Shown piece after piece: positions 4,600-7,277 of a stretch of 7,277 nt of DNA. The translations under genes were made by a program, and so were the position numbers. Numbering within the stretch: the stretch's first letter is position 1; each line of letters begins with the position of its first letter. This stretch comes from Niastella sp. (GTDB lineage Bacteria > Bacteroidota > Bacteroidia > Chitinophagales > Chitinophagaceae). A model generated the notes under the pieces. That model saw only the letters and a list, made by a program, of their open reading frames with translations, did no database searches and was not told where the DNA came from. The DNA is taken from NCBI GenBank assembly GCA_021154515.1, contig JAJKIL010000198.1, forward strand, positions 1 through 7,277. Direction: 5' to 3'.

Positions 4600-7277
4600 T
4601 TAAAAACGGGCACGTAGTCCAAAGCTTGCACTAAGCGGTGTGGCCGGGCTGCCGTAATCGAAACCATAAGAACCTACACCTACCGAACCGGGGTTGTTGG
4701 CAATTACCGACGGATCTGCGCCTTCATAGTTGGTGAACAGGATCAAATCGTTACCTGTTACAAACACGCTCAATGATTTCATACCTTTTATCACATGCGA
4801 AACTTTCTCTGGCAGCAAATAGCTCAGTGTTACATCTCTCAATTTCAGCCAGTTTACATTATGCGAAATGTATTCTTCATTAGGCATGGTGTAATAGCTA
4901 TTCAAATAATAAGGCACTACTACAATGTTATTCGGCGTTGGGTTATCGCTGTTTTGTAAACCATCATCCAATACACCGTTTACAACACGTGGCGTTGTTC
5001 TGTCGGAAGTTCTTTTTGTTTTACCCAAACTGGTAATTACCTGGTCGGCCAGGTTGTAAATATCGCCACCAACTTTCAGGTCCCACAGAATACTCAGGTT
5101 CCAGTTTTTATACCGGAAGGTGTTCAGGGTTCCCAGCGTGAAGTCGGGTGTACGGTCACCGATGATCTTAAAGTTGGCATCTATTTCGGGCAAACCGTTC
5201 AATGGGCTAACCACAACCTGTCCCTTGTTATTTCTTACATACTTAGAACCGGTAATGGTTCCTGTTTGATGACCACGCACCAAACCACCTCTTGCACTGA
5301 ACAGGTTGTCTGAGTTATAAAAGTCATTGTCCTTACCAATGGCATCAGGCAGCGTCAGTACTTTACTCCACATGTGGTTGAAATTGAAACTTACGTTCCA
5401 GTTAAAATCATTTTTCCTGATGGGCGTAAGGTTCAGGGTCAATTCCACGCCCTGATTACGCAGCGAAGCCGCATTGGCTGTATTCAACACGGCGCCGGTA
5501 GCATAGCTGGCCCTGAATCCCGATACGATCTGATCGGTACAAAGTGTGTTATAATAAGCAGCTTCCAAAGTAATGGCGTTATTCAGGAACCTGAGTTCGG
5601 TACCAATTTCATAGGTCTTTTGCCTTTCAGGCCGCAGGTCGGGATTGGATTTCGTATACCCGTACGTGTAGGTCGGGCTTATAGCACTGCTGCTTTGGTT
5701 ATTTACAAATACACTCTGGTTCGAATACGGATCATTCAAACGTGCCGTGCTGGCAAGTGATGCTCTTAATTTGGCGTATTCCAATACCTTACCTTTGATC
5801 TTCGGGAAGATATCAGACAGGATCATACTCAAACTGGCGCCAGGATAATTGTATTTGTTGTTTTTATTGGGAAGCGGAGAAGCATTCTCCAACCGATGTG
5901 AATAAGTTAAATAAACCAGGTCTTTCCAGCCAATTGACGCTTCGCCAAAATAAGCCAGTTCTCTCAATACACTCAAATTGGGCTTACCAAAATAATTCCT
6001 TAGCAACCGGGTACGGGTGCTTTCCAGTGTATTGCTGCTATCGGTGCTGGTTGAATCTTTGAGCCGTGAGCCGGAAACACCATACTGACGGACCTCAAAA
6101 TCTTCCCACATGGTTCCCACCATTACCCGGGTGCTGAAGTCGCCAAATTTTTTCTTGGCCGATGCGGTAATAGTGTGGTTGTACCCTTCATATGTTCTGT
6201 AATAATTATCAAGTGAACCTCCGGTGGAAGCGCTTAACAGGTACGACTGGGGATGGGTGAACAAATAACCATCCTGTTTATAGGTATCGTACCCAAACCG
6301 GCCCGATAATGTTAACCACTCAAAAGGATTGATGTCGATACCCATGGTAGCTACCCAACGGCTGTTCTTATCACCGCTTTTATTATTCTTTGCGCTCCAG
6401 ATCGGGTTATCATAATCGACATTGTAATTGCTGTTAAAAAGCAACAATTTATTCCCCTGTTTATCCTGGTAATTGGTAATGTCGTTATTGGCGGGCCATG
6501 CATACAGGTCCATCAGGTATCCATTGGCGCCTTTGGTGGGTTTTACGTTGTCGGAGTTAACATAAGCGATCGAGGGATTGATGGTAATGAATTTACCGAT
6601 CTTCGTATTATTCGACAGCTTTAAATTGTATTTTTTATAATTGTTGAAAGGAACAGTTCCATCATCGTCAAGGTAAGTACCGGAAAGCCGGAACCCTGAA
6701 TTTTTTGTTCCAAATTCAACACCGATGTTATGCGTTTGCGTGAACCCTGTACGAAAGAAGTGGTGTATATTATCGTACAACCTGGTATCAGCAGGCCATG
6801 CCGGACCGAAGCTGGTAAATTGTCCAGACAATGGCGGGGCTGTTGGCACACCGTTAGCGCCGGGTCCGTACCGGTTATCGAGTTCTACAAAACGGGTCAC
6901 TTTCTGAAAACGGAAATTGTTATCGTAAGTAACGATCAGCTTGCCGGCAGTATTTGCCTTTTTGGTAGTTATCACAATAGCGCCTGAACTTGCCTGGCTG
7001 CCATACAACGCTGTTGCTTCGGGGCCTTTTAATACAGTAACCGACTCAATGTCGTTGGGATTTATGTCGGCAATACGGTTGGTATAATCACTATTGCGGT
7101 TGGGTAAGTCCGATGCCAGCCCCACACCTGTACCGCCGTAAGAGTTTTGGTTGAGGGTTTGGTTATCTATAAGTACACCATCTACAATAAACAACGGCTG
7201 ATTATTACCAGAGAGGGTGTTGAACCCGCGTAATACAATGCTGGCCGATGCGCCGGCAGTACCACCGGTAGGTGTCA
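4600..7277 (-). CDS. SusC/RagA-family TonB-dependent outer-membrane transporter (5' end beyond the window)
   Basis: This is the beta-barrel of a SusC/SusD importer, powered by TonB-ExbBD, which imports ligand captured by SusD. The 891 visible residues begin inside the plug domain: TPTGGTAGASASIVLRGF, then NTLSGNNQ, then PLFIVDGVLIDNQ. The family signature follows at visible residues 70-107 (ADINPNDIESVTVLKGPEAT, then ALYGSQASSGAIVITTKKAN). The remainder is a long barrel rich in aromatic, Asn and Gly residues, ending in SASFGLRARF with the terminal phenylalanine typical of outer-membrane barrels. The coding frame runs uninterrupted to the right edge. A TTG at 7192-7194, which could be taken as a start, encodes the L of PLFIVDG and is internal. 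The missing part, perhaps 100-200 residues, should hold the signal peptide, a carboxypeptidase-regulatory-like domain and the TonB box. No frameshift is seen. It is the first of the three operon genes visible here. Confidence 0.95.
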   Translation of the reverse strand, partial: TPTGGTAGASASIVLRGFNTLSGNNQPLFIVDGVLIDNQTLNQNSYGGTGVGLASDLPNRNSDYTNRIADINPNDIESVTVLKGPEATALYGSQASSGAIVITTKKANTAGKLIVTYDNNFRFQKVTRFVELDNRYGPGANGVPTAPPLSGQFTSFGPAWPADTRLYDNIHHFFRTGFTQTHNIGVEFGTKNSGFRLSGTYLDDDGTVPFNNYKKYNLKLSNNTKIGKFITINPSIAYVNSDNVKPTKGANGYLMDLYAWPANNDITNYQDKQGNKLLLFNSNYNVDYDNPIWSAKNNKSGDKNSRWVATMGIDINPFEWLTLSGRFGYDTYKQDGYLFTHPQSYLLSASTGGSLDNYYRTYEGYNHTITASAKKKFGDFSTRVMVGTMWEDFEVRQYGVSGSRLKDSTSTDSSNTLESTRTRLLRNYFGKPNLSVLRELAYFGEASIGWKDLVYLTYSHRLENASPLPNKNNKYNYPGASLSMILSDIFPKIKGKVLEYAKLRASLASTARLNDPYSNQSVFVNNQSSSAISPTYTYGYTKSNPDLRPERQKTYEIGTELRFLNNAITLEAAYYNTLCTDQIVSGFRASYATGAVLNTANAASLRNQGVELTLNLTPIRKNDFNWNVSFNFNHMWSKVLTLPDAIGKDNDFYNSDNLFSARGGLVRGHQTGTITGSKYVRNNKGQVVVSPLNGLPEIDANFKIIGDRTPDFTLGTLNTFRYKNWNLSILWDLKVGGDIYNLADQVITSLGKTKRTSDRTTPRVVNGVLDDGLQNSDNPTPNNIVVVPYYLNSYYTMPNEEYISHNVNWLKLRDVTLSYLLPEKVSHVIKGMKSLSVFVTGNDLILFTNYEGADPSVIANNPGSVGVGSYGFDYGSPATPLSASFGLRARF

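Noticed and set aside
4563..4667. N-terminal extension of the SusD-like protein to an ATG at 4667
   Set aside because: It overlaps the SusC 3' end and would place the lipoprotein signal peptide 35 residues inside the protein. The ATG at 4562 gives a normal signal peptide with C22.
5374..5760. Plus-strand 128-codon open frame inside the SusC gene
   Set aside because: It is antisense to conserved SusC barrel coding sequence and has no recognisable features.

Overview
The window looks like chromosomal DNA of a Bacteroidota member. An inferred placement is the Chitinophagaceae (Niastella/Chitinophaga type). The reasons are a SusC/SusD outer-membrane pair, lipoprotein signal peptides, AT-rich translation starts without clear Shine-Dalgarno sequences, and moderate GC content with AT-rich spacers.

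Layout. The left end may hold the last 32 codons of an unidentified plus-strand gene. It is followed at 134-976 (+) by an integral membrane protein made of two fused DoxX-like four-helix halves. A 517-bp spacer (977-1493) comes next. It is highly structured: copies of a 14-bp GTTGCGAAC-centred word spaced 21 bp apart, then a strikingly regular degenerate 20-bp tandem array covering about 1136-1360. A GNAT N-acetyltransferase lies at 1494-1973 (+). It converges on a minus-strand operon, and a strong hairpin plus T-tract sits between them at about 1975-2002.

The minus-strand operon fills the rest of the window. In transcription order it encodes a SusC/RagA TonB-dependent transporter (its N-terminus lies beyond the right edge), a SusD-like_2 substrate-binding lipoprotein, and a DUF4397 lipoprotein. 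The gaps are only 37 and 53 bp. SusC forms the beta-barrel and plug in the outer membrane, SusD is the lid that captures the ligand at the surface, and the DUF4397 protein is probably a further envelope lipoprotein of unknown role. No glycosidase, protease, sigma factor or anti-sigma factor is visible, so the ligand cannot be named.

The genes belong to known families. The least explained element is the 20-bp periodic non-coding array between the DoxX-like and GNAT genes.
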